Made by a program: the position numbers and the translations under genes
In this document: positions 6,359 through 12,937 of the stretch, one piece after another
Numbering within the stretch: position 1 is the first letter of the stretch
Layout of the letters: each line of letters begins with the position of its first letter
Source of the DNA: CAZLNV01 sp964561095
GTDB taxonomy: Bacteria > Bacillota_I > Bacilli_A > RF39 > UBA660
DNA length: 12,937 nt
Reading direction: 5' to 3'
Assembly (NCBI GenBank): GCA_964561095.1
Contig: CAZLNV010000023.1
Coordinates: 1 to 12,937, forward strand
Notes under the pieces: generated by a model
The model's database searches: none
Seen by the model: only the letters and a program-made list of their open reading frames with translations
Told to the model about the DNA's origin: nothing

Positions 6359-8048
6359 TAAAAGAAAATTACATAATTTTTATGATAAAGCAAAATTTAA
6401 TTTAAAATATCCAAATTGTTCAATGGTAGAACTTATTATGAAAACAGCTTCAAAATATCCTGATAACATTGCTTATGAATATTTTGGGAATGAAGTATCT
6501 TATAAGAAATTTATAGAACAAATTGAATCATGTGCTAAATCTTTAAAAATTAATGGTGTCAAAGAAGGAGATGCCGTAACCATATGCACCGCCAATACTC
6601 CCGAAGGGATTATTATGTTTTATGCTGTAAATATGGTGGGTGCTATTGCCAACATGGTACATCCTTTATCAAGTGAAAAAGAAATAGAAGAATATCTTAA
6701 TTTATCTAAAAGTAAGTTTATATTAATAATAGATATGGCCTATGAAAAGTTGGCTAATGTAATTAGTAACACAGAGGTAGAAAAAGTAATAATAATGACG
6801 CCAGCAGATGGTATGAGTTTAATTAAGTCATTGTTTTATTGGTTTATAAAAGGAAGAAAAACTAATACAGATGAAATGTTTTATGATAATGTAATGGTAT
6901 GGAATGACTTTATAGATAGTGGAATTTATTACAAGGGAAAATATAAAAATTTTAAAAAAGATAAAGATCCAGCTGTAATTTTATATAGCGGTGGTACAAC
7001 CGGTACATCAAAGGGTGTACTCTTATCAAATAAAAATTTTAATGCCTTAGCTATACAAAGCAAGCACATTGCAGATAATCCCAATACCGAAATATATTTA
7101 AATCCAGGAGATAGTACTTTATCAATAATGCCAATATTTCATGGATTTGGGCTTGGAGTTTGTATACATACTCCATTAAATGCTGGTATGAAATGTATTT
7201 TAATACCTAATTTTAATGCTAATGATTTTCCATATTTAATAAAAAGAAATAAGCCTTCATTTATTGCTGGAGTTCCAACCTTATTTGAAGCACTAACAAA
7301 ATGTAAGACATTTAATGAAGACTCTTTAAAAAGTGTTAACACAGTTATATCTGGAGGAGATATTTTAAAAAAAGATTTAAAATTTAAAGTGGATAATTTT
7401 TTATCTTCTCATGGGAGCAATGCTAATATAAAATGCGGTTATGGATTAACAGAAGCAACTGGTGCTACTTCAGTAATGTTTACAAGTGATTTTAAAGATG
7501 ACACAATTGGTATACCACTACCAGATACATATTATAAAATAGTAAAACCAAATACTCACGAAGAGGTAGAAAATGGTACAGAAGGAGAAATTTGTATAAG
7601 TGGTCCAACAGTGATGTTGGGATATATTAACAACGAAGAAGAAACACTAAAAACATTAAGAAGACATGAAGATAAAAGAATATGGCTTCATACAGGTGAT
7701 ATTGGATTAATAGATAATGATGGCTTAGTATATTTTAAGCAAAGATTAAAGAGAATAATAATATCTTCAGGATACAATATTTATCCATCACACATAGAAT
7801 CAATTATAGAATCTCACCCAAGTGTACAAAATTGTGTAGTTGTTGGAGTAGACCATCCTTATAAAGTCCAAGTTGCTAAAGCTTTTATAGTATTAAAAGA
7901 AGGAATTCCTGAAAGTGAAGCAAAAAAGAGCATAAAAAAATATTGTGAAAAATATTTATCTAAATATTCAAGACCATATATATATGAATTTAAAAAATCT
8001 ATTCCTAAAACAAAAGTGGGGAAAATAGCATACACAGAGTTAAAATAA
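6336..8048 (+). CDS. AMP-forming acyl-CoA/ACP ligase (ANL superfamily)
   Basis: Cytoplasmic enzyme (570 aa) that should activate a carboxylic acid, probably a fatty acid, through an acyl-adenylate. Motifs in order: P-loop SGGTTGTSKG (218-227), adenine-binding GYGLTEA (368-374), ribose-binding Asp455 (HTGD), the hinge and following RLKRIIISSGYNIYP, and near the C terminus PKTKVGK with the catalytic Lys563. The length suits the acyl-CoA synthetase class. The start lies inside the upstream gene (23-base overlap), behind GAGGGG, so the two are translationally coupled. No carrier-protein gene is visible in the window, so CoA is the default acceptor. Paired with the E2/CAT-fold protein it suggests a two-step acylation. 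Substrate not determinable by eye. Confidence 0.93.
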   Translation: MKKLRIFNKRKLHNFYDKAKFNLKYPNCSMVELIMKTASKYPDNIAYEYFGNEVSYKKFIEQIESCAKSLKINGVKEGDAVTICTANTPEGIIMFYAVNMVGAIANMVHPLSSEKEIEEYLNLSKSKFILIIDMAYEKLANVISNTEVEKVIIMTPADGMSLIKSLFYWFIKGRKTNTDEMFYDNVMVWNDFIDSGIYYKGKYKNFKKDKDPAVILYSGGTTGTSKGVLLSNKNFNALAIQSKHIADNPNTEIYLNPGDSTLSIMPIFHGFGLGVCIHTPLNAGMKCILIPNFNANDFPYLIKRNKPSFIAGVPTLFEALTKCKTFNEDSLKSVNTVISGGDILKKDLKFKVDNFLSSHGSNANIKCGYGLTEATGATSVMFTSDFKDDTIGIPLPDTYYKIVKPNTHEEVENGTEGEICISGPTVMLGYINNEEETLKTLRRHEDKRIWLHTGDIGLIDNDGLVYFKQRLKRIIISSGYNIYPSHIESIIESHPSVQNCVVVGVDHPYKVQVAKAFIVLKEGIPESEAKKSIKKYCEKYLSKYSRPYIYEFKKSIPKTKVGKIAYTELK

Positions 8049-8061
8049 GCATACTATCAGT

Positions 8062-8067
8062 AGGTGA
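8062..8067 (+). promoter_or_regulatory. Ribosome binding site that decides the EamA start
   Basis: AGGTGA five bases before ATG 8073. The alternative in-frame GTG at 8064 lies inside this site and has no Shine-Dalgarno of its own, so it is unlikely to be the start. Confidence 0.6.
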
Positions 8068-8072
8068 AGTGT

Positions 8073-8927
8073 ATGTGGATTTTATGTGCTTTAATAGCGG
8101 CTTTTTTTGCTGGAATAACATCAGTATTTGCAAAAATAGGAGTAAATAATATTGATAGTAAATTAGCTACAGCATTAAGAACAATTGTTATTTTAATATT
8201 TTCTTTAATCGTAGTATTAATTACAGGATCTTTGCAAGAAATAAAAAATATTGATGTAAAAACAATTATTTTTATAGTTTTATCAGGAATTACTACAGCG
8301 GTATTATGGCTTACATACTTTAAGGCATTAAAACTAGCTGATGTAAGTAAAGTATCTCCAATAGATAAAACAAGTATTATTCTAACTCTTATATTGTCAA
8401 ATCTATTTTTAAATGAAAAAATAACATTAGTAAAAATAATATCAATGTTATTAATTGCTATTGGTAGTTGGCTAATGACAAGTAAAAAAAATAATGTAAA
8501 AGAAAAATCAAATCAATGGATATTTTATGCAATATTAACAGCAATTTTTACTAGTCTTGCTACAATATTTGGAAAAATTGGTATAGACAATATTAATTTG
8601 AATTTAGCAACACTATTAAAAACAATTGTAGCGGCAATTGTTATATGGAGTGCAGTTTTTATAACTAAAAAAGATGAAAAAATAAAAAATATAAGTAAAA
8701 AAAGTTGGACATTTATATTTTTATCTGGGATAACCACTGGATTATCTTGGACATTTTATTTTCTGTCTCTAAGAAAAGGGGAAGCAAGTCTGGTTTTTTC
8801 AATAGAAAAGCTAAGTATAGTAGTAGCAGTCTTGTTTTCAATAATTTTTTTAAATGAAAAACTTTCTAAGAAAGCTATTATAGGTTTGATAATTATAATT
8901 TTTGGAACACTATTATTATTAATATAA
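8073..8927 (+). CDS. EamA-family (drug/metabolite superfamily) transporter
   Basis: Integral membrane protein, 284 aa from ATG 8073. The two halves are repeats of each other, each an EamA domain of about five helices. Matching landmarks are SVFAKIGVNNI with SLATIFGKIGIDNI, and LSGITTAVLWLTYFKAL with LSGITTGLSWTFYFLSL. The halves are joined by a polar stretch (SKKNNVKEKSNQ). Ten helices in total is standard. The family exports or imports small metabolites; this member cannot be assigned a substrate. It begins 24 bases after the ligase stop with no terminator between, so it is probably cotranscribed with the acyl genes. It might move a precursor or product of that pathway, or be an unrelated passenger. 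Confidence 0.92.
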   Translation: MWILCALIAAFFAGITSVFAKIGVNNIDSKLATALRTIVILIFSLIVVLITGSLQEIKNIDVKTIIFIVLSGITTAVLWLTYFKALKLADVSKVSPIDKTSIILTLILSNLFLNEKITLVKIISMLLIAIGSWLMTSKKNNVKEKSNQWIFYAILTAIFTSLATIFGKIGIDNINLNLATLLKTIVAAIVIWSAVFITKKDEKIKNISKKSWTFIFLSGITTGLSWTFYFLSLRKGEASLVFSIEKLSIVVAVLFSIIFLNEKLSKKAIIGLIIIIFGTLLLLI

Positions 8928-8935
8928 TTTAATAG

Positions 8936-8964
8936 TTGTAAAAAAAATGTTTTTTTGTTAAAAT
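8936..8964 (+). promoter_or_regulatory. Promoter of the TasA-like/SipW unit
   Basis: TTGTAA (8936-8941), a 17-base spacer and TAAAAT (8959-8964), with a TG one base before the -10 (extended -10). The Shine-Dalgarno AGGAG (8971-8975) lies just downstream, so the leader is short. The spacer is a run of A followed by a run of T, which may also help to terminate the EamA transcript. Confidence 0.65.
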
Positions 8965-8981
8965 TATACTAGGAGTATGTT

Positions 8982-9602
8982 ATGAAGAATATTACTACAG
9001 AGAACATAAATAAAGCTCTGGTACTATCAATAATTACTGTAGTTGCTTTTATATTGGCAATGTTTGGCATAACATATGCATTTTTCAGTATTGCAGTAAG
9101 TGGAAATGAAGATGCGTCTAGCATGACTATTAATGTGGTTGATTTAGGTACAGTAACGTTTTTAGACGGTAATCTTATAGGAGTCTCTGAAAGTATATAT
9201 CCCATGTCACCAGAAGATAGACTAAGCAAAACTTTTACAATCACATCTGCAAACAATGAAGCTGATATTGATTACGTGATATATTTAACAGTAACTCAAA
9301 ATACTTTTTTACAGCAATACACAAACGAATTTACATATACGCTAGATGGAGTGAGCGATAGTGACGGCGTTGTTACAACTGGAGTAAGCGAGTTAGTTCC
9401 CTCACCAGCTAGTCCACCTGGGAAATACGCAATTGGTACCGGGAAGTTAAAAACCGGAGGAGACGAGCATACATATACATTTACGATAGGGCTAAACGAG
9501 GTTGGAAGTAATCAAAATTCAAATCAAAATAAATCATTTTCTGGAATATTATCAGTAGAAACTAAAAAATATACTTATGAAGGAAGCATATGGGGAGAAT
9601 AA
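8982..9602 (+). CDS. TasA/camelysin-like secreted protein with SipW-type signal
   Basis: Probable surface or fibre-forming protein (206 aa). The N terminus is a SipW-type signal: a polar start, a hydrophobic core (about 12-33) and the end GITYAFFS, aligning with TasA's GGTWAAF, so cleavage is expected after Ala33. The mature part (173 aa) is a predicted beta-rich domain with the motif YPMS at 73-76, followed by a DRLSKTFTIT strand typical of TasA/camelysin. There are no cysteines, no LPxTG and no second membrane helix. A short Asn/Gln/Ser-rich patch (SNQNSNQNKS) lies near the end. It starts behind AGGAG. The SipW-like peptidase begins three bases after its stop, matching the known tasA-sipW partnership. 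An assembled fibre is inferred. Confidence 0.85.
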   Translation: MKNITTENINKALVLSIITVVAFILAMFGITYAFFSIAVSGNEDASSMTINVVDLGTVTFLDGNLIGVSESIYPMSPEDRLSKTFTITSANNEADIDYVIYLTVTQNTFLQQYTNEFTYTLDGVSDSDGVVTTGVSELVPSPASPPGKYAIGTGKLKTGGDEHTYTFTIGLNEVGSNQNSNQNKSFSGILSVETKKYTYEGSIWGE

Positions 9603-9605
9603 AAT

Positions 9606-10469
9606 ATGGGAAAAAATAAAAATAAATTTGTAGGGGTATTAAAATATATTGGTAAAACAATATCATTAACATTATTAACAATATTAATAATTATTGGTTT
9701 AGCTTTGCTGTTTGTATTTGTAACTGCTAAAGTAGCAAAATCTAAAAATGCTGAACCACCTATTAATCTATATACTATAATTAGTCCTAGTATGACACCG
9801 AATATAGCGGTATATGATGTTGTTGTAACGGTTAAAACAGATTTATCAAAACTTAAAGTGGGAGATGTTATATCATATTATTCAGACAACCCAGCTGTTA
9901 ATGGTTTAACTATTACACATAGGATTGTTAAGATCACTAAAGTAGGAGATGAATATATTTTTGAAACAAAAGGTGACGCAAATCAGTATGTTGACGAATG
10001 GATAGTAAAAGGGGAAGATGTAGTTGGTAGAGTCAATTTTAAAATCCCTCAATTAGGTAAAGTGCAATTTTTCTTAGGAAGCAAAGGCGGATGGCTATTA
10101 GCAATATTAATACCTGCACTTGCCATTATAGCTTACGATATATATAAAATTATTAAATTAATACTTATAAAACAAAGGATAGCTTTTTACCAAAAAGAAG
10201 GTACCGAATCAAATAAAGACATACAATTAGTAACAACTTCAGATATTTATAAAGAAGAAAAGCCTATTGCTCCATCTATGGATGCAACTCCAATGAATGA
10301 GCCCCTTTCATATGAACATAAAGAAGAACCAGTAACAAGTAGTTCGTCATATGAATCTGAAAAACCAGAAGAAATTATTAACATAGAAGAAGATAATATA
10401 GTGAAATCTTTTGATGAACAAGTAAAAATTATAAATGAATGGGAAGACAAAATAAGCGATAAAAACTAA
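9606..10469 (+). CDS. sipW: SipW-type signal peptidase I with long acidic tail
   Basis: Membrane signal peptidase of the ER/archaeal-like (Ser-His) type (287 aa). An N-terminal helix (about 14-39) leads to the external catalytic domain with Ser62 in SPSMTPN, His105 in ITHRIV (Lys in ordinary bacterial type I enzymes) and the conserved Asp124 (KGDAN). A second helix (about 160-180) returns to the cytoplasm. A tail of about 95 residues follows, rich in Glu, Ser and Pro, ending in a charged, helix-prone stretch (EQVKIINEWEDKISDKN). Three bases separate it from the TasA-like gene, whose signal it should cleave. The long surface protein at 11116 is a second likely substrate. The tail is longer than I expect for SipW. 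Confidence 0.9.
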   Translation: MGKNKNKFVGVLKYIGKTISLTLLTILIIIGLALLFVFVTAKVAKSKNAEPPINLYTIISPSMTPNIAVYDVVVTVKTDLSKLKVGDVISYYSDNPAVNGLTITHRIVKITKVGDEYIFETKGDANQYVDEWIVKGEDVVGRVNFKIPQLGKVQFFLGSKGGWLLAILIPALAIIAYDIYKIIKLILIKQRIAFYQKEGTESNKDIQLVTTSDIYKEEKPIAPSMDATPMNEPLSYEHKEEPVTSSSSYESEKPEEIINIEEDNIVKSFDEQVKIINEWEDKISDKN

Positions 10470-10475
10470 AAATAT

Positions 10476-10504
10476 TAGACAAATCATAAGAAAAGTGGTA
10501 TAAT
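10476..10504 (+). promoter_or_regulatory. Strong promoter overlapping the upstream terminator
   Basis: TAGACA (10476-10481, 5 of 6 to TTGACA), a 17-base spacer and a perfect TATAAT (10499-10504) preceded by TGG (extended -10). It is the best promoter in the window by eye. Its -10 lies inside the hairpin at 10491-10516. Confidence 0.75.
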
Positions 10505-10518
10505 TATATCACTTTTTT
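10491..10518 (+). terminator. Terminator of the TasA-like/SipW unit
   Basis: The arm 10491-10497 (AAAAGTG) pairs with 10510-10516 (CACTTTT). One G-T pair and three more A/T pairs extend the stem to 11 bp with a 4-base loop, and six T run from 10513 to 10518. The palindrome surrounds the next promoter's -10, so it could also be an operator. Confidence 0.7.
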
Positions 10519-10522
10519 ATAT

Positions 10523-10528
10523 GGGGGG
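10523..10528 (+). promoter_or_regulatory. Poly-G in place of a Shine-Dalgarno
   Basis: Six consecutive G end three bases before ATG 10532, where a GGAGG-type site is expected. In such AT-rich DNA a G6 run is unusual. It can pair only partly with the anti-Shine-Dalgarno. Confidence 0.5.
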
Positions 10529-10531
10529 TTT

Positions 10532-11029
10532 ATGAAAAAGAGAATCGATTCTGAGATTAGAAGATTAATCTTAGAAATATGTCTAGTATTAATTTTTACA
10601 ATTGTAAGTATCCCATTATGGGATTATGTTGATAACTCAACTTATGCAGAGGTAGCCGAACATTATGTGACTGAATCAAAATCAAACGTCACTATAACTA
10701 ATTCTAGAAAATATATTTATTCTGAAACATTTGAAGAAGCTATTACAGAAATGAATACAGCATTAATAACTTCTTATGAAGAAGAAGCAAAGGAACATGA
10801 CATATATTTAGCTTTAAAAATAGGCACTAATTATGATAACATTATGTTTTCAGATGGTAGCAAAATAATAGCTTTGAAAGATTTATACGATAATACGAGT
10901 GATTATATTTATTTTAAAATTGACAATAGAGTATTAAATCCTAACGAAACATTAACATATAATTATTATATATGGACAAAAAATATAGAAGTTAACAAAA
11001 ATACAAAAATAAAATTTGCTGTTTTATAA
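10532..11029 (+). CDS. Membrane-anchored extracellular protein of unknown function
   Basis: 165 residues, family not recognised. A charged N terminus (KKRIDSEIRR) and one hydrophobic helix (about 12-30) suggest a signal-anchor with the rest outside. The helix ends IPLWDY rather than in the TYAFF/SYAVY motif of the neighbours, so SipW cleavage is not predicted. The outer part (about 34-165) mixes acidic, Asn- and Tyr-rich strands. It ends TLTYNYYIWTKNIEVNKNTK, slightly like the late strand of the TasA-like domain in the next gene (KTISVLVWGTEE), so a diverged TasA-type fold is possible but unproven. It has its own strong promoter and its own terminator, hence a monocistronic unit. The start follows an unusual poly-G run. 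A minor subunit or anchor for the surface fibre is a guess. Confidence 0.75.
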   Translation: MKKRIDSEIRRLILEICLVLIFTIVSIPLWDYVDNSTYAEVAEHYVTESKSNVTITNSRKYIYSETFEEAITEMNTALITSYEEEAKEHDIYLALKIGTNYDNIMFSDGSKIIALKDLYDNTSDYIYFKIDNRVLNPNETLTYNYYIWTKNIEVNKNTKIKFAVL

Positions 11030-11048
11030 GCAAGTTTTATTTTTTTTT
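11005..11048 (+). terminator. Terminator overlapping the end of the 165-residue gene
   Basis: A 15-bp stem with one G-T pair (11005-11019 with 11030-11044), a 10-base loop holding the TAA stop, and T through 11048. The outer arms are runs of A and T; the core is TTTGC with GCAAG. The A-run on the other arm would let it work on the opposite strand too. Confidence 0.8.
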
Positions 11049-11056
11049 ATAATTAT

Positions 11057-11085
11057 TTGATTTTGATAATTATATGTTGTAAAAT
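11057..11085 (+). promoter_or_regulatory. Promoter of the large surface-protein gene
   Basis: TTGATT (11057-11062), a 17-base spacer and TAAAAT (11080-11085), the same -10 sequence as the TasA-like gene's promoter. A second possible -10, TAGAAT (11091-11096), has a TTGATA 22 bases upstream, which is too far. The Shine-Dalgarno GGAGAG (11103-11108) is seven bases before the ATG. Confidence 0.6.
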
Positions 11086-11115
11086 TAGGGTAGAATATTG
11101 TAGGAGAGTTTTAGC

Positions 11116-12937
11116 ATGAATATAAAAGGGCTAATAAAAAGAGAAATAGTGGTAACTATTGTATCTATATTGTTAATGACAACAATATTTTTTGGTATTA
11201 GCTATGCTGTATATTTAAGAGTGGATGAAAAAGATGTTGGAACTATTGGAATGGGAGATTTGACATTTGAAATGTGCACTGATATGTCTTGCTCAGCAGC
11301 AAGCAATTTAGGTACTGTAATTACTGGCGAATTGTATCCTATGAATCAAACAGAGGGCCTTGCACAGACCCCATATACTTTTATAGCTACTAATAACGGA
11401 AATAAAACAGTTTATATTACAGTTTATGCTGCTACTCAGACAGATTTAACATATGATTATAGTAAAGTAAATATAGCTGGAAAATTAAGTACTGACAGTT
11501 CATATACAATTGAAAGGATGACTAATCAAGTAACTATTATAAAAGAAAATATACAATTATCAGTTGGGGAAAGCAAAACAATTAGCGTTTTAGTTTGGGG
11601 AACAGAAGAACTGAATAATGATTTAATAGGTCAAACATTCCATACATTTATAAATGCAATAGGATACTATTATCCAAATGATCCAAACAGCACATATGGG
11701 GCATACATAGCGAATGTAAGCGTTAATTTGTTAAAAGGCATAACATTTAATTATACTGGCAGTTATCAAGAGTGGGAGGTACCTCTAAGCGGCTACTATA
11801 ACATAAAAGCTTGGGGAGCCCAGGGCGGAGCTTACGGAACATATGTAGGTGGTAAAGGTACACTTACTGATGGAACTATTTATCTTTCAGAAAATGAAAA
11901 ATTATATATATATGTTGGTGGCAGTGCAGCATCCGGTGGCTATAATGGTGGAAGTAATAATACAACATATGCTGGTGGTGGTGGAGCAAGTGATGTAAGA
12001 TATTTCGGAAACACCGCTCCAAATGCTTCAACTTTACTTTGGGACAATTCAATTGGATTAAATTCAAGAATAATGGTAGCTTCAGGCGGCGCAGGAGGAG
12101 GGAATTATTTTCATACTAGCACTGATGGGGGGCTACTCGTTGGCTTTAAAGGAGAAGGTCAAGGCAACTTCACTTATTCAACTGGCGGAACCCAGATTTC
12201 CGGAGGAACGGGTGCTACAACTGCCAATTATACAGGCGGAGCTGGTACATTTGGCATTGGAGGAATATTATCTGGCAATAATGCAGGCGGTGGCGCAGGC
12301 TATTATGGAGGCGGAAGTGGAATATATGAAGATTATAATGAGCAAACAGGAGTTTCCGGGGCAAATGGTTCATCATATATAAGTGGATATGCAGGGGTTA
12401 ACTCAGTAACTTCTGGAAGCACAGATAATCCAAGAAATCATGCAAATATCACAAAGCATTATAGCGGAAAATATTTTTTAGACGGAAAAATATCGGCTAG
12501 AACAATTAGTGGTAATGGGAAAGTAAAAATAACATACATAGGATTACCTCCTACAAAAGTTAACACTTCACTAAATAGTGTAAGATATATAAAAGATTGT
12601 GCAACAGGCTCTAATAAAGATAATTATGTACATTGGACAGAATTGCAAGCAATATATAATGGTGAAAATAAGGCTAAAGGAGTAACTCCTACAACTAATT
12701 ATAGTTTCTCTGATGTCCATTCCCCAGGAAGCTGTATTACTGATGGAGATTTTGTAGAATTTATTCGGCATGCGGCAAGCTCAAATAATACTTTGGGAAC
12801 TGAAAAATGTATAACAATTGACTTGGGGAGTGAATATAATTTAGATGAAATAGCTGTATGGCATTATTGGGAAGACGGTAGAACATATGCTAGCAATGTA
12901 ACTTCAGTATCGACTGATGGCAATACATGGACAGCGG
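11116..12937 (+). CDS. Large surface adhesin: SipW signal, TasA-like, ALK-type Gly-rich and discoidin-like domains (3'-truncated)
   Basis: The first 607 residues of a secreted multidomain protein; the frame is open to the window edge, so its C terminus and any cell-wall anchor are unseen. A SipW-type signal (hydrophobic core 11-31, ending GISYAVY) should be cut after Ala31. A TasA/camelysin-like domain follows to about 208, with YPMN at 74-77, nearly the same position as YPMS in the smaller protein upstream. Residues about 211-475 form a glycine-rich domain that opens QEWEVPLSGYYNIKAWGAQG, the hallmark of the ALK/LTK-type Gly_rich family, and closes NGKVKITY. From about 488 on is an F5/8 type C (discoidin-like) domain with ITIDLGSEY and STDGNTWT, a fold that usually binds glycans or lipids. 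Cysteines occur at 54, 59, 495, 540 and 565. Role inferred: matrix or host adhesion. Confidence 0.88.
   Translation, partial: MNIKGLIKREIVVTIVSILLMTTIFFGISYAVYLRVDEKDVGTIGMGDLTFEMCTDMSCSAASNLGTVITGELYPMNQTEGLAQTPYTFIATNNGNKTVYITVYAATQTDLTYDYSKVNIAGKLSTDSSYTIERMTNQVTIIKENIQLSVGESKTISVLVWGTEELNNDLIGQTFHTFINAIGYYYPNDPNSTYGAYIANVSVNLLKGITFNYTGSYQEWEVPLSGYYNIKAWGAQGGAYGTYVGGKGTLTDGTIYLSENEKLYIYVGGSAASGGYNGGSNNTTYAGGGGASDVRYFGNTAPNASTLLWDNSIGLNSRIMVASGGAGGGNYFHTSTDGGLLVGFKGEGQGNFTYSTGGTQISGGTGATTANYTGGAGTFGIGGILSGNNAGGGAGYYGGGSGIYEDYNEQTGVSGANGSSYISGYAGVNSVTSGSTDNPRNHANITKHYSGKYFLDGKISARTISGNGKVKITYIGLPPTKVNTSLNSVRYIKDCATGSNKDNYVHWTELQAIYNGENKAKGVTPTTNYSFSDVHSPGSCITDGDFVEFIRHAASSNNTLGTEKCITIDLGSEYNLDEIAVWHYWEDGRTYASNVTSVSTDGNTWTA

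Noticed and set aside
8940..8956. A-run/T-run palindrome as a terminator for the EamA gene
   Set aside because: Only A-T pairs with a tiny loop, and it coincides with the spacer of a good promoter. It may slow polymerase but cannot be called a terminator.
12125..12382. 85-residue + strand frame inside the glycine-rich region
   Set aside because: It is in another frame of the large adhesin gene, which reads without a stop from 11116 to 12937 with clear domain motifs. No Shine-Dalgarno or recognisable product.
1..12937. CRISPR arrays, tRNA/rRNA genes, insertion sequences, phage attachment sites
   Set aside because: No regularly spaced repeats, tRNA-like cloverleaf text, transposase motifs or terminal inverted repeats were seen by reading. 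The only notable repeat is the 18-base regulatory block.

Overview
This AT-rich window is from a low-GC, Gram-positive-type bacterium (Firmicutes/Bacilli or Clostridia in the broad sense, possibly an uncultured gut lineage; no finer placement can be supported). The signs are strong Shine-Dalgarno sequences, TATAAT-type promoters, U-tailed hairpin terminators, SipW-type secretion and a single-membrane surface-protein layout. The standard code is used (TGG for Trp, TGA as stop). Every convincing gene lies on the + strand.

Region 1 (1-5465) is an envelope-stress module. It holds the 3' part of an OmpR-family response regulator, its sensor kinase, a membrane-anchored HtrA-type serine protease, and an FtsX/MacB-like permease with its ATPase. 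The kinase gene ends in a terminator. HtrA and the permease operon then each start behind the same 18-base element, which contains TTTCAG-N5-TTTAAG. This is one base from the CiaR box (TTTAAG-N5-TTTAAG) of streptococci, where the CiaRH two-component system controls htrA. A -10-like hexamer lies at the same distance behind both copies. The simplest reading is that the two-component system drives the protease and the transporter through these sites. The transporter operon ends in a tail of about 240 nt that carries a near-perfect Shine-Dalgarno but only tiny or broken reading frames, followed by a terminator.

Region 2 (5469-8927) has its own promoter and encodes three genes in tandem: an acyltransferase of the 2-oxoacid-dehydrogenase E2/CAT fold in which the catalytic His position is Glu, an AMP-forming acyl-CoA/ACP ligase overlapping it, and an EamA/DMT transporter. 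Together they suggest activation and transfer of an acyl group, with unknown substrate.

Region 3 (8936-12937, running off the end) is a surface-fibre/adhesin locus. It contains a TasA/camelysin-like protein, a SipW-type (Ser-His) signal peptidase with a long acidic tail, an unrecognised membrane-anchored protein, and the first 607 residues of a large surface protein. That protein combines a SipW-type signal, a TasA-like domain, an ALK-type glycine-rich domain and an F5/8 type C (discoidin-like) domain. The peptidase probably processes the proteins on both sides of it. Three promoters and two terminators divide the locus into at least three transcription units, and one terminator hairpin contains the -10 box of the next promoter.
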